Below, piece after piece: positions 27,338 to 35,672 of a DNA stretch of 64,000 nt. The stretch is taken from positions 65,520 through 129,519 of the forward strand of contig JASEIU010000001.1 in assembly GCA_030017715.1 (NCBI GenBank), given 5' to 3'. The stretch is from Candidatus Saccharicenans sp. (GTDB lineage: Bacteria > Acidobacteriota > Aminicenantia > Aminicenantales > Saccharicenantaceae). The notes under the pieces are model-generated. The model worked only from the letters and a program-made list of their open reading frames with translations, was not told where the DNA came from and did not search any database. Position 1 is the first letter of the stretch; each line of letters opens with the position of its first letter. Both the position numbers and the translations under genes were made by a program.

Positions 27338-29587
27338 ATGGGAAAGAAAAAAAAGCAAAAAAAGTCAGTCAGACCTGGGATAACCGAAAGCGGGCCACCG
27401 ACCGGGGAAGAAGGCGCTTTTTCCGGCAAGCTGAAAAGTGACCAGAGCGGAGTTAGAAAGGCCTCCGGCGGAAAATTTAAGTTATTTGTTATCATCGGGT
27501 TGGCGCTGCTTCTGCTCCTGATTTTAATTTTCAGGGGAGGAAAGCAGTCTGGCTACCAGCCGGACCGAATTGCTTCGGCTAACATCCTGCTGCTCACGCT
27601 CGATACCACCAGAGCCGACCATCTCGGTTGTTATGGCTACCGGGACGCCCGGACCCCCAACCTTGACCGGCTGGCCAGGGAAGGGATTCGTTTTGCCAGC
27701 GCCTATTGTCCGGCCCCCCTGACCCTTCCATCTCATACGACTATTTTAACCGGGCTGGAACCTTTCCGTCATGGGGTTAGAAATAACGGATATTACCTGC
27801 CGGCTGAGGTCAAAACCGTTACTGAAACTCTGAAGGCCAGGGGATATAAAACCGCGGCTTTTGTTTCATCTTTTTCGGTTGATTCTCGCTTCGGCCTGGA
27901 CCGGGGCTTTGAGGTCTATGACGATACTTTTCAGGCCGATTTGCCCTTCAAGACGATGAACGCCGAGCGTCGGGCGGCTGATACCTTCTCCAGGTTCGCC
28001 CGCTGGCTGGATCAAAATTACCGGGGCCAGTTTTTCTGCTGGGTTCATTTTTTCGACCCGCACCTGCCTTATGACCCGCCGGAACCATTCAGCCTGGAAT
28101 TCGGCCACCGTCCCTACGACGGAGAAATCGCTTACATGGATGTTTACGTCGGCCGGATATTGAAGGCCCTGGAAGAAAAGGGAATCCTGGATAAGACAAT
28201 TATCATTGTGGCTGGCGACCATGGCGAAGGATTGGGGGGCCGGGCGGAACTTGGTCATGGAGTCTTCCTTTATGAAGAGACAGTCAGGGTGCCTTTAATT
28301 TTCTGGAATAAAAAGATATTTACCAGGCCGGCGGTAGTCGAATCCAGGGTGCGTTTGACAGATGTAGCTCCGACCATTCTTTCCTGGCTTCGGGCTGAGG
28401 AAGAAGCGACTGAGATGCAGGGCGAGAACCTGGAAGGTTATTTCCAGCGGAAGGAAAAAAAGGATAGGGATACGATCATAGAAACTTTTTATCCCCGGGA
28501 GAATTATGGCTGGTCGGAACTGGTCGGGATTATTTCCGGCCGCTGGAAATTTATTCAATCCCCGCGGCCCGAACTTTTTGACCTCAGAGCCGACCCGGAA
28601 GAAAGAATGAATCTTTTCTCCACCAAGCTGGAGTTGGCTGCAGAATTCAGGCAAAAACTCGAAAAAGTCCTTCTGGGCTCATCGTCTCCGGCTTCGGCCG
28701 CGGCTACCCGGCCTGAAGATGTGGAACGATTGCGTTCCCTGGGATACCTCAACCTGGCTCCGGCCAGAGGTCGGTCCGCCTACCCTGACCCCAAGGAAAA
28801 AATAGAACTTCTTAAAATGATCCAGGAAGCTCAGGCCTACGAATACCAGGAGAAATATGACCTGGCTGAACAGGCTTACCTGAAAATTCTGGAAGAAACT
28901 CCTGATTCGCCGGCCAGCTACGTCAACCTGGCCCTGGCCCTGGCCCGGCAGCAAAAAATGGATGAGGCCATAGCCATCCTTAACCGGGGGCTGGAGAGAT
29001 TGCCCGATTCAGAAATCCTGCTGGTCAGGCTCGGACACACCTACGCCGTCTCCGGGAAATTCTTGCTGGCCCTGAAAACGATGGAAAAGGTGCTGCAACT
29101 CAACCCTCGAAATGTGGATGCCCTGACCGTCAGCGCCGGCATCCTGGATGCGGCCGGAAGAAGGGAAGAAGCCTGGACCTTTTATCGAAAAGCGCTTGAG
29201 GTTGAGCCGGAAAGCAAGACCCTGAGAACCAGCCTGGCCGGAAGCCTGGCCTCAGCCGGCCAGTTATCCGAAGCCCTTGAGATTTACAGAAGACTCATTG
29301 AGGATTTTCCTGATGACCAGAGCCTGTATCAATTTGCGGGGCTGGCCTATTCTTACCTTGGCGATCACGACCAGGCGATCTTTTATCTAAAACAGGCTGT
29401 GGCCATCACCCCCACCCGCTCCGGTTATTTCAACCTGGCCGTGGCTTATGAGAAAGCCGGCCGGACCAGGGAAGCGGTTGAATATTTCCGACGCTACCTG
29501 GAAAATTCCAGCGGAGATAACGAAGCAACTATCCGCCTGGCCCGGCAGGAACTGGAGCGGCTGGAGAAAAAGCTGGGCGGAAAATAG
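27338..29587 (+). CDS. Membrane-anchored sulfatase-like (alkaline phosphatase superfamily) enzyme with C-terminal TPR
   Basis: 749 residues from ATG 27338; upstream in-frame residues look untranslated. A Lys-rich cytoplasmic tail (1-46), one membrane helix (~47-66), a sulfatase-like domain (~80-490) and five or six TPRs (~515-745). Metal-site motifs N-I-L-L-L-T-L-D-T-T-R-A-D-H and A-G-D-H-G-E-G are present. The nucleophile motif reads T129-L-P-S-H133 where formylglycine sulfatases have C/S-x-P-x-R, so Thr is the likely nucleophile and a phospho- or phosphonate-type transfer is as likely as sulfate hydrolysis. The Shine-Dalgarno sequence is weak. Third gene of the GWxTD run; paralogue at 50947-53244. 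Confidence 0.87.
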   Translation: MGKKKKQKKSVRPGITESGPPTGEEGAFSGKLKSDQSGVRKASGGKFKLFVIIGLALLLLLILIFRGGKQSGYQPDRIASANILLLTLDTTRADHLGCYGYRDARTPNLDRLAREGIRFASAYCPAPLTLPSHTTILTGLEPFRHGVRNNGYYLPAEVKTVTETLKARGYKTAAFVSSFSVDSRFGLDRGFEVYDDTFQADLPFKTMNAERRAADTFSRFARWLDQNYRGQFFCWVHFFDPHLPYDPPEPFSLEFGHRPYDGEIAYMDVYVGRILKALEEKGILDKTIIIVAGDHGEGLGGRAELGHGVFLYEETVRVPLIFWNKKIFTRPAVVESRVRLTDVAPTILSWLRAEEEATEMQGENLEGYFQRKEKKDRDTIIETFYPRENYGWSELVGIISGRWKFIQSPRPELFDLRADPEERMNLFSTKLELAAEFRQKLEKVLLGSSSPASAAATRPEDVERLRSLGYLNLAPARGRSAYPDPKEKIELLKMIQEAQAYEYQEKYDLAEQAYLKILEETPDSPASYVNLALALARQQKMDEAIAILNRGLERLPDSEILLVRLGHTYAVSGKFLLALKTMEKVLQLNPRNVDALTVSAGILDAAGRREEAWTFYRKALEVEPESKTLRTSLAGSLASAGQLSEALEIYRRLIEDFPDDQSLYQFAGLAYSYLGDHDQAIFYLKQAVAITPTRSGYFNLAVAYEKAGRTREAVEYFRRYLENSSGDNEATIRLARQELERLEKKLGGK

Positions 29588-30020
29588 AGCCCTCCCGGGG
29601 CCTGTGGCCGCCGATGGTCTGGCCTGGTTGTTCCGGCTGTGACCAGGCTTTGGGGTCAGTTTTACTTCAGAAGATAATGTCGTGTCTGTTAGTCGAGGCC
29701 CAGGGTTTCCTGTTGAGTTAACGATTCATTATTATTTTCCCGCCATGACGTTAAGCGCTTCTGGCGGAAATGGGTGGCCCGAGATATCGTCCTGCCTGAC
29801 AGGCCTGTTTTCCCTCATTCTTTTGATTACTCATTTGAAAATTTAAAGATTAAATTAAAATATTTGCCCGCAGATGCGCTCTGGTTAAATCCAGAGATAA
29901 AACCGGCGATAAAAGACTCCTGGGATTAGGGGGCAGCAAAGTCGTAATCAGCTTTGCCAGGAAAAGGCAGTTTTGCCAATAACAAAAATTGATCTTTAAT
30001 GGTTTGTCCTTTGACCGGAA
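29588..30020. other. Intergenic region between the sulfatase-TPR and TonB-receptor genes (convergent)
   Basis: About 430 bases before the receptor terminator. No coding frame, RNA gene or strong promoter seen. AT-rich around 29830-29870. No clear terminator for the + strand sulfatase gene. Confidence 0.4.
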
Positions 30021-30060
30021 AATAAAAAGCCCGTCCCCGCCTTCCGGCGGGGACGGGCTT
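30021..30060 (-). terminator. Intrinsic terminator of the first TonB-receptor gene
   Basis: A perfect 15-bp stem (30027-30041 with 30046-30060) with a four-base loop, followed on the - strand by TTTTTATT. Very strong; 21 bases after the stop codon. Confidence 0.93.
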
Positions 30061-30081
30061 GAGCGTCTGCTTTAACTCAGC

Positions 30082-33000
30082 TTAGAAGGTGAACTTGAAG
30101 CCCAGTCTTGCCGACCAGGTGCCGAATCTGGAGGACCACCAGCCGAAAGCGGGATGCGGGTCAACCACCGGATCCTGAGTGAACAGCGTCTGCCACTGAT
30201 CTTTGAAGGTTCCGTTCAGCATCAGATCTTCGTAGTAGACGTTGCCGAAAGCAGGGCCGGAATTGTAACGAGAACCGACTCTGTTCAGGTCGAAAATTTT
30301 TCCGGTGATGGATTTGGTGTTGGTGATGTTGTTAACCTGGAGGTTGATGCCCACCCCATATTTTCCGGCAAAGCGCAGGGTATATTCAACATAGACATCG
30401 GCCCAGACGTTCCAGGGCAGGCGGCCCAGGTCGCCGTAGCCGTTCGGCCACATATAAGCATTGCAGAGGTTGATTCTGGTGCTCAGCGGATAGCCGCTTC
30501 GGGCATAAGCAGTCACACCGACAGTCAGACCGAAGGGGAAAGCATAGGAGCCGTAGGCTTTGATGTAGTGGGTTCTGTCGTGAGGCAGGGGTCCGCCCAG
30601 CTCTGTGCCGTCAGCCTTGAAGGGCATGAACCAGTAGTCGAAATAACGCTCGACGTTAGGCGACACACGGCCGGCTTCGTCGGAGCTGGCCAGACCGCCG
30701 TAGTTACCCTGAACGCGGCTCAGGGTGTAGTTGATGCCGCCCTGCCAGTTGTGGCTGAATCTCTTTTCCAGGGCCAGGTTCAAGCCGTAATAATCTCTCT
30801 TGGCTTTGGGCATCGGCCAGAAAGCGTCTGATATAATTCCGCCCTGAGACACGGGTCTGGCCCAGCCATAACCCGGGTTGGCGAACATGTAAACTTCAGC
30901 AAAATTGCCGGGAGAAATTTCTTCGTAGGCGCCGATGTCTTCGATGGTTCTGATCAGGTGCTTGTAAACGGCGCGGGCGGAGAAAGACAGGTCTTCCAGG
31001 ATCTTCTTTTCGGCACCGAAGCTGATTTCCATCTGGGAAACAGGTTTCATGCTGGGGTCAACGGCGTCGAAGGAAGGATAACGGAAGTCGATGGTACCAA
31101 GATATTCATTACCGCCCGGAGCCTGGTCAGCCAGGTCTTCAAAGTTTCCGGTGTTGATGAAGTTAGCGGCGATCAGAGTCCAGTCGAGTTCGTTCAGAGC
31201 AAAGTAGCTATTTTTCCACTTGAAACCGCCGAAAGCACCTTCGGCCATGTAGAGCTTCATAACGTCGTAGTAAATGCCGAAGCTGCCGAACAGTTTCAGG
31301 CTGGAATCTCCGAAGACATCGTAAACCAGGCCCAGTCTCGGAGCCAATTTGTCCTTAAAGTCGAACTTGATCGGTGTTATGTCATAGGTTGGGTCGAAGG
31401 ATGGAATGTATTCGTACTCAGTCCTGAGTCCAAAATTGATGGTCAGGCGGTTTCCGATGGTCCAGGAATCCTGCAAGTAAAGTGCCCAGTTGTTGCTGTG
31501 AATGTTCCAGGCCCAGCCATATGGATAGGACTGATAACCGTGTCTGATTATGTAATATCCGTAGGTGCCGCGGCCAAATGAACTGGAACGGTTCCAGTAG
31601 AGGTTAATACGTGGAGCGCTCGGGGTGTAATTGTAATTTTCGTGCAGCCAGATGAACTGGACACCGGCTTTCCAGGCATGCTCACCGGCTAATTGCATAT
31701 AATAGGTGGCATCCAGGTTGGTGCTGACTTTTTCTCTCAGCTCTTTTTGGAGATTAAGCCAGGTGGCGGAGTTGGACCAGCCGGCATAATGGACCAGGTC
31801 GGGTCGGCCCATAGCATCATACAGGCTCTGGTAAATTGTATTGGCGTAGCTGAAATAGTAGGTCGGCCCGGCCGGGGGTTTAATACCCTGGTTGCCGATA
31901 TCCTGTCTGTGCCAGCCGGCTCTTAAAGAAACCAGCAGGTTGTTGGTTCCGGAATAGTCGGCGGTGAAAGCGGCAGAGAAGTTCGGATAGTCATAACCGT
32001 CCTGATAATAGGGGGTTGCCGCGTTGCCTGTTCCGTTGATGCTGGGGATGGAGCCTTTGTATCTGTAGAAGTTGTTAACATAGCTGGCAGAAATTCTCAG
32101 CCCAGTCATCGGGGCGGCCGTTAACTTGATGGAAGCGTTGTCATATCTGTACCACTGGATGAAATTGTAGTAGGGGCCGGTTCTCTGGTTGAAGTCGCGT
32201 AGAGCGTTGGTCTGGGAGTAGATGGGATTGTAAGAACCGAAGAACCACAGCCGGTCCTTGATAATGTAGCCGCCGAGGCTAAAAACGCCTTCCAGTCTGT
32301 AATACTTATCTCTGGCTTTCCCGCCGTCAAAGAACAGGTCGTCGTCGTTCACGTATTCGTAATGCTGGGTGGTCGGGTCGTAGGGGTCAAGCCGCAGGTA
32401 ATCTCTGGCTTTGCCCTGCATATAGAGCTTGTTGTTCTCGTAGAAACCGAGAATATCGCCACGGAAGGTGTTGCCGCCGGAACGGGTAACGACGTTGACC
32501 ACGCCGCCCATGGAGCCGCCGAACTCAGCATTATAACCGGAAGCGGTGACTTTCAGTTCGTCAACCAGTTCCAGGACGACGTTCTGGGCTCTGGTTCCGA
32601 CGTGGATTTCGGTTACGTTGGTACCGTCGACGTACCACATATTTTCGGCACCGGAAGCGCCGTCAACCGAAATGCCGCCGGCGATGCCTTCGCTGGAAAC
32701 GCCGGGCACCGTGGTGATCAACGATTCAAAGTTACGGCCACGGGGCAGGCTCAGGAAGGTTTCCTTGGTCAGAACAGCGCCCTTAACGGTGCTCTTAACG
32801 TCGATGAGCGGGCTCTGTCCGACGACTGTCACCTGTTCCTCGATAGCCGCCGGTTCCATGGTGACGTTCACCACGATGGTCTGCGACAGCTGCAGGATGA
32901 TGTCCTTTCTGACCAGGGTCTTGAAGCCCGGCAGAGAGAAAACCAGTTCATAAGTTCCGGAAGGAAGAGCCAGCAACCGGAAGGTACCGGTACCATCGGT

Positions 33001-33180
33001 CACGGTGGCAGCTTTTCCGACCAGTTTGGGGCTGGTAGCTTCGACCGTCACGCCCGGAAGGGGATTACCCTGGTCATCGGTGACCTTTCCGGTAATCTTA
33101 CCCTCGGGGTTGATCTGGGCGAAAGCCGTGCCACCAGCCAGCAAGACGAGCAAAGCGAAAACAAGAAGTTTGTTCCTCAT
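30082..33180 (-). CDS. Oar-like TonB-dependent outer-membrane receptor 1
   Basis: 1032 residues. Signal peptide (to T-A-F-A-Q, ~22), carboxypeptidase-regulatory-like domain (~28-115, G-K-V-T-D-D-Q-G-N-P-L-P-G-V-T-V), TonB plug (~120-235, V-T-V-V-G-Q-S-P-L-I-D; S-V-D-G-A-S-G; N-V-V-T-R-S-G-G-N) and a long beta-barrel ending in A-R-L-G-F-K-F-T-F, a good BAM C-terminal signal with terminal Phe. Imports or exports an unknown large substrate. ATG 33180 is chosen with AAAGGAG eleven bases upstream; GTG 33189 is too close. Regulation looks special: a sigma-54 promoter, a ~150-base leader and a hairpin around the start. Receptor 2 (53566-56331) shares this architecture. Confidence 0.93.
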   Translation of the reverse strand: MRNKLLVFALLVLLAGGTAFAQINPEGKITGKVTDDQGNPLPGVTVEATSPKLVGKAATVTDGTGTFRLLALPSGTYELVFSLPGFKTLVRKDIILQLSQTIVVNVTMEPAAIEEQVTVVGQSPLIDVKSTVKGAVLTKETFLSLPRGRNFESLITTVPGVSSEGIAGGISVDGASGAENMWYVDGTNVTEIHVGTRAQNVVLELVDELKVTASGYNAEFGGSMGGVVNVVTRSGGNTFRGDILGFYENNKLYMQGKARDYLRLDPYDPTTQHYEYVNDDDLFFDGGKARDKYYRLEGVFSLGGYIIKDRLWFFGSYNPIYSQTNALRDFNQRTGPYYNFIQWYRYDNASIKLTAAPMTGLRISASYVNNFYRYKGSIPSINGTGNAATPYYQDGYDYPNFSAAFTADYSGTNNLLVSLRAGWHRQDIGNQGIKPPAGPTYYFSYANTIYQSLYDAMGRPDLVHYAGWSNSATWLNLQKELREKVSTNLDATYYMQLAGEHAWKAGVQFIWLHENYNYTPSAPRINLYWNRSSSFGRGTYGYYIIRHGYQSYPYGWAWNIHSNNWALYLQDSWTIGNRLTINFGLRTEYEYIPSFDPTYDITPIKFDFKDKLAPRLGLVYDVFGDSSLKLFGSFGIYYDVMKLYMAEGAFGGFKWKNSYFALNELDWTLIAANFINTGNFEDLADQAPGGNEYLGTIDFRYPSFDAVDPSMKPVSQMEISFGAEKKILEDLSFSARAVYKHLIRTIEDIGAYEEISPGNFAEVYMFANPGYGWARPVSQGGIISDAFWPMPKAKRDYYGLNLALEKRFSHNWQGGINYTLSRVQGNYGGLASSDEAGRVSPNVERYFDYWFMPFKADGTELGGPLPHDRTHYIKAYGSYAFPFGLTVGVTAYARSGYPLSTRINLCNAYMWPNGYGDLGRLPWNVWADVYVEYTLRFAGKYGVGINLQVNNITNTKSITGKIFDLNRVGSRYNSGPAFGNVYYEDLMLNGTFKDQWQTLFTQDPVVDPHPAFGWWSSRFGTWSARLGFKFTF

Positions 33181-33204
33181 TCGAATCACTTCTCCTTTCG
33201 AATG
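33178..33204 (-). promoter_or_regulatory. Start-codon hairpin presenting the Shine-Dalgarno in its loop
   Basis: On the mRNA: CAUUCGAA, an 11-base loop AGGAGAAGUGA, then UUCGAAUG whose last three bases are the start codon of TonB receptor 1. Eight perfect base pairs. The SD core lies in the loop and the AUG is paired, so translation could be gated by this structure. Confidence 0.6.
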
Positions 33205-33293
33205 ATTTTAAATCCCTTCACCCTGGGATGGTTTCTGGCCATCCCGGCCCATAAATTTAAAGAAATAAATTCCGGGACTCTTCTGTCTATCAC
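33186..33293 (-). other. Possible leader open frame and start-distal consensus Shine-Dalgarno in the TonB receptor 1 leader
   Basis: AGGAGGTGAT, a perfect complement of the anti-SD, lies at 33289-33298 (- strand), 110 bases before the receptor start and with no ATG behind it. The GTG inside it opens a 35-codon frame ending in TGA five bases before the receptor ATG, so its last codons overlap the receptor's own AAAGGAG. Also in the leader: a GGGATGG/CCATCCC hairpin (33225-33245). Translation is unproven because the GTG lies inside the SD itself. Confidence 0.35.
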
Positions 33294-33338
33294 CTCCTCA
33301 AATATAAAATTAATATAAAAAGTCATCCCCTTATTATA

Positions 33339-33354
33339 AGCAATTATCGTGCCA
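33339..33354 (-). promoter_or_regulatory. Sigma-54 (-24/-12) promoter of TonB receptor 1
   Basis: On the - strand TGGCAC-gataa-TTGCT, a full match to the consensus TGGCAY-N5-TTGCW. Predicted transcript start near 33328, leader about 148 bases. Fourteen of the 15 bases from GGCAC to TTGC and its flank agree with the element at 61526-61541. Confidence 0.8.
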
Positions 33355-33413
33355 AACCGGGTGCAATATAAATAATTGAAAACAATAAAAATAAAATTTC
33401 TGCCAAAAACAAG

Positions 33414-33443
33414 AATTCATAAAATTGAATTATCATCCAAAAA
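33414..33443 (-). promoter_or_regulatory. Candidate enhancer-binding-protein site upstream of the sigma-54 promoter
   Basis: AATTCA-taaaat-TGAATT (33414-33431), a perfect 6-bp inverted repeat, followed by ATCCAAAAA (33435-33443). About 70 bp upstream of the -24 element. Similar palindrome plus ATCCAAAAA occur upstream of receptor 2. Inference from position and similarity. Confidence 0.45.
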
Positions 33444-33485
33444 GTTGAATTGATTAGTCTTCTCGCCCCCGTCAAAGCCCTGGGA

Positions 33486-33560
33486 TGGTGGGCGATAGAG
33501 GATTTGAACCTCTGACTTCTACCGTGTGAAGGTAGCACTCTGCCACTGAGTTAATCGCCC
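33486..33560 (-). tRNA. tRNA-Val (anticodon CAC)
   Basis: Complete cloverleaf: acceptor GGGCGAT/ATCGCCC, D-stem ACTC/GAGT, anticodon arm CTACC-TTCACAC-GGTAG with anticodon CAC (reads GUG), T-arm AGAGG-TTCAAAT-CCTCT, discriminator A and an encoded CCA (33486-33488). No intron or long variable arm. Confidence 0.96.
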
Positions 33561-33574
33561 ACCCAGCCGCTTTA

Positions 33575-33602
33575 ATTTTATTCAAATCAACACCGCTGTC
33601 AA
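33575..33602 (-). promoter_or_regulatory. Promoter of tRNA-Val
   Basis: On the - strand TTGACA (33602-33597), 16 bases, TAAAAT (33580-33575). Transcription would start about 8 bases before the mature tRNA. Confidence 0.75.
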
Positions 33603-33892
33603 CCGGAAATCTGCTGTGCCGCGATCTTCAGTCTGGTCAGAAATAGAACATAACTTGGGCCGGAGCCCGGAGCCGGTCTTTTTTCCGCAGTTTGCTTCTT
33701 GGCGGCCCGGCCTGAATACATTTAAGAGTTTTCGGTCAAACTTGATTGACCCCGGAGTTTAAGTCAGGTTTTTCGGCTGTTGCCGGTGCTGCAGGCGGCT
33801 GCGGATTCGATTGCGCGGCGCGGATTACGCTAATGACTGGACTCAAATGATCAGTCTCCCGACCTGGGTCGGCCTGGCCGGAAAATATTTAT
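33603..33892. other. Intergenic region between tRNA-Val and the zinc-ribbon gene
   Basis: About 290 bases of divergent spacer. I see no gene, hairpin terminator or repeat in it beyond the flanking promoters. Confidence 0.4.
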
Positions 33893-33921
33893 TTGACAGG
33901 AAAATTTTTTAGTTTTATAAA
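33893..33921 (+). promoter_or_regulatory. Sigma-70-like promoter of the zinc-ribbon gene
   Basis: TTGACA (33893-33898), 17 bases, TATAAA (33916-33921). Predicted start near 33928 leaves only ~11 bases before ATG 33939 and no Shine-Dalgarno sequence. Confidence 0.75.
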
Positions 33922-33938
33922 TAAGACAGCGAAATAAT

Positions 33939-35441
33939 ATGGGTATCAAGCGCTGTCCTTATTGCCGGGCGTTGATTTCAGACCGGGATCAGTACTGCAA
34001 GAACTGCGGCACCCAGCTTCTTTTCCCCGAGGATGAAGAAATAGAGGAAGAAATCCCGGGCGACAGAATCATCGAGGACGACCGGCAGAGAGACGATTCT
34101 CATCAGCCAGCCGAAGAGCAGCTCGAAGAAGAGCTGGAAGAGGAACCTGAATCGGGGGAGGGGCTGGAAACAGAGTCGGAACCGGAAGAAGAGACAGAGC
34201 TTCTGTTGGCGAAAGATAAAGAAGAGACTGCTTTGCTGGAAGAAGAAGAGGTTGAAAGAATCACCGGCCCCGGTCGCGGGCGGTCGAAACCAAAGAATCT
34301 CCTGCCAGCCGAAAAAGAAAAATCGCTTTTTGGCGGGGACGAAGAGACTGAAACCGGCCTGAAAGAAAACCTTACTTCCCTCCGAACTGAAGACTACCTG
34401 GTGGAGAAAATCAAGAAAGAAATTCTGTCGGAGAGCGAGCCGGAAGAGCCGGCTGAGCCCGGACCGGGATTGGTTACCAGGATCGTGGAAGAGATCCAGC
34501 AGAAAGAGGCGCAGGCAGAAGCGGCTGAAACCTTGCCCGAAAGCCGGCCCGGGCTGGTCACCCGCCTGGTGGAGGAACTGGAGCTGAAAGAAAAAAGGGC
34601 CGCTGCTGAATCGTATGAGGTCGAAACCGGGGAAGAAGAATCATCTGTCTGGCCCACTTTCGAAACAGCTGAGCTGGATAAAATCGGAGGCACGACCGAA
34701 CTCGGCAAAAGAGAAGTGGAAGATTTCTTAAGGGTGCTGGAAGAAAAAGAAAAGGAATACCTGAAAGAAAGGTTAAAAACTTCCGGTCCGGATACCAGAG
34801 AAACGGGTGAAGTTCCCTCCTGGGTAAAAGAAGTTAAAACAGCTTCCACCGAATTGCTGTCCGGTGGCGGGGATACCGGAGAAGTCAAAGTGCCTGAGAA
34901 AGCGGAGGCGGAAACGGACGACCTCTGGCTGGAGGAAGAAGAGACCCCGACGGAGCCCACCATAGGTTTTCCGGAAAAATTGACCCGGAGCGGACTCAAA
35001 GCAGTTGAAGCCGAAGAAGAAACCGGAGAAGTTGATATGGAGCTTGAAGAAAAGATAGAAGAGGAAGAAGAAATGGAGAGCGAGGGCGGGCAGATTTTTG
35101 GTGAAAAAGCAGAGCCAGCTGCGACTGACCGGGACATCTCCGGCCGCGATCTGAGTAGCGGGGTCGGCCAGGTGCTGCCGCCGTTAAGCTTTAAGAATTT
35201 TGTCAAGGCTAAGATTTTTGATCTTCTTTTCCTGGTGATGTTCTGGCTGGTTTCGGTCTGGATAGCGGCCCGGTCGATGGAGACCACCATCTTTAAGCTC
35301 TTCGGTCTGGCCGGCAGCGGGCTGCTGCTTTACCTCTTGATTCTGACCTTTTTCTATTTTTTCCTTTTTTATTTTTTCATCGGGGAAACCCTGGGCGATC
35401 GTCTATTCCGGGAGAGTGATGAAGAAGAGGAAGGCCTCTAA
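33939..35441 (+). CDS. Zinc-ribbon protein with long acidic linker and C-terminal RDD-like membrane segment
   Basis: 500 residues, family not recognised. N-terminal zinc ribbon C-P-Y-C (6-9) and C-K-N-C-G (20-24). Residues ~30-405 are extremely Glu-rich and low-complexity, predicted disordered, with a duplicated motif P-G-L-V-T-R-I/L-V-E-E-I/L (~178 and ~208) and a possible amphipathic helix at 255-280. The C-terminus (~415-490) has two hydrophobic helices starting F-K-N-F-V-K-A-K-I-F-D-L-L and ending F-F-I-G-E-T-L-G-D-R-L-F, resembling a short RDD domain. Likely an inner-membrane protein with a cytoplasmic acidic tail. Nearly leaderless promoter. Function unknown. Confidence 0.75.
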   Translation: MGIKRCPYCRALISDRDQYCKNCGTQLLFPEDEEIEEEIPGDRIIEDDRQRDDSHQPAEEQLEEELEEEPESGEGLETESEPEEETELLLAKDKEETALLEEEEVERITGPGRGRSKPKNLLPAEKEKSLFGGDEETETGLKENLTSLRTEDYLVEKIKKEILSESEPEEPAEPGPGLVTRIVEEIQQKEAQAEAAETLPESRPGLVTRLVEELELKEKRAAAESYEVETGEEESSVWPTFETAELDKIGGTTELGKREVEDFLRVLEEKEKEYLKERLKTSGPDTRETGEVPSWVKEVKTASTELLSGGGDTGEVKVPEKAEAETDDLWLEEEETPTEPTIGFPEKLTRSGLKAVEAEEETGEVDMELEEKIEEEEEMESEGGQIFGEKAEPAATDRDISGRDLSSGVGQVLPPLSFKNFVKAKIFDLLFLVMFWLVSVWIAARSMETTIFKLFGLAGSGLLLYLLILTFFYFFLFYFFIGETLGDRLFRESDEEEEGL

Positions 35442-35553
35442 GCCGGAACCAGTAACCCCACGGGACGTTTAGCCGGCCAGAGGTTTATCTGCTTTTGAAT
35501 CAGTATCGGGACGGAAGGGTGGGGTTGTAAATAATTGAAAACGGAGGGGAAAA

Positions 35554-35583
35554 ATGAAGTCTAATTTTTATCCTGACAGCTGA
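35554..35583 (+). other. Nine-codon open frame behind a strong Shine-Dalgarno
   Basis: GGAGGGGAAAA then ATG and eight sense codons to TGA, in the spacer between the zinc-ribbon and DUF1848 genes. It could be a leader peptide or the remnant of a lost gene. No conservation evidence is available here. Confidence 0.2.
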
Positions 35584-35672
35584 GGTGCCGATGGCGTTCT
35601 GGGCCTGGCTGTTACTATGACTCAAGAGACTGGCCAATAATTATAATGTCAAGAACCAGGATTGGTGTAGCC

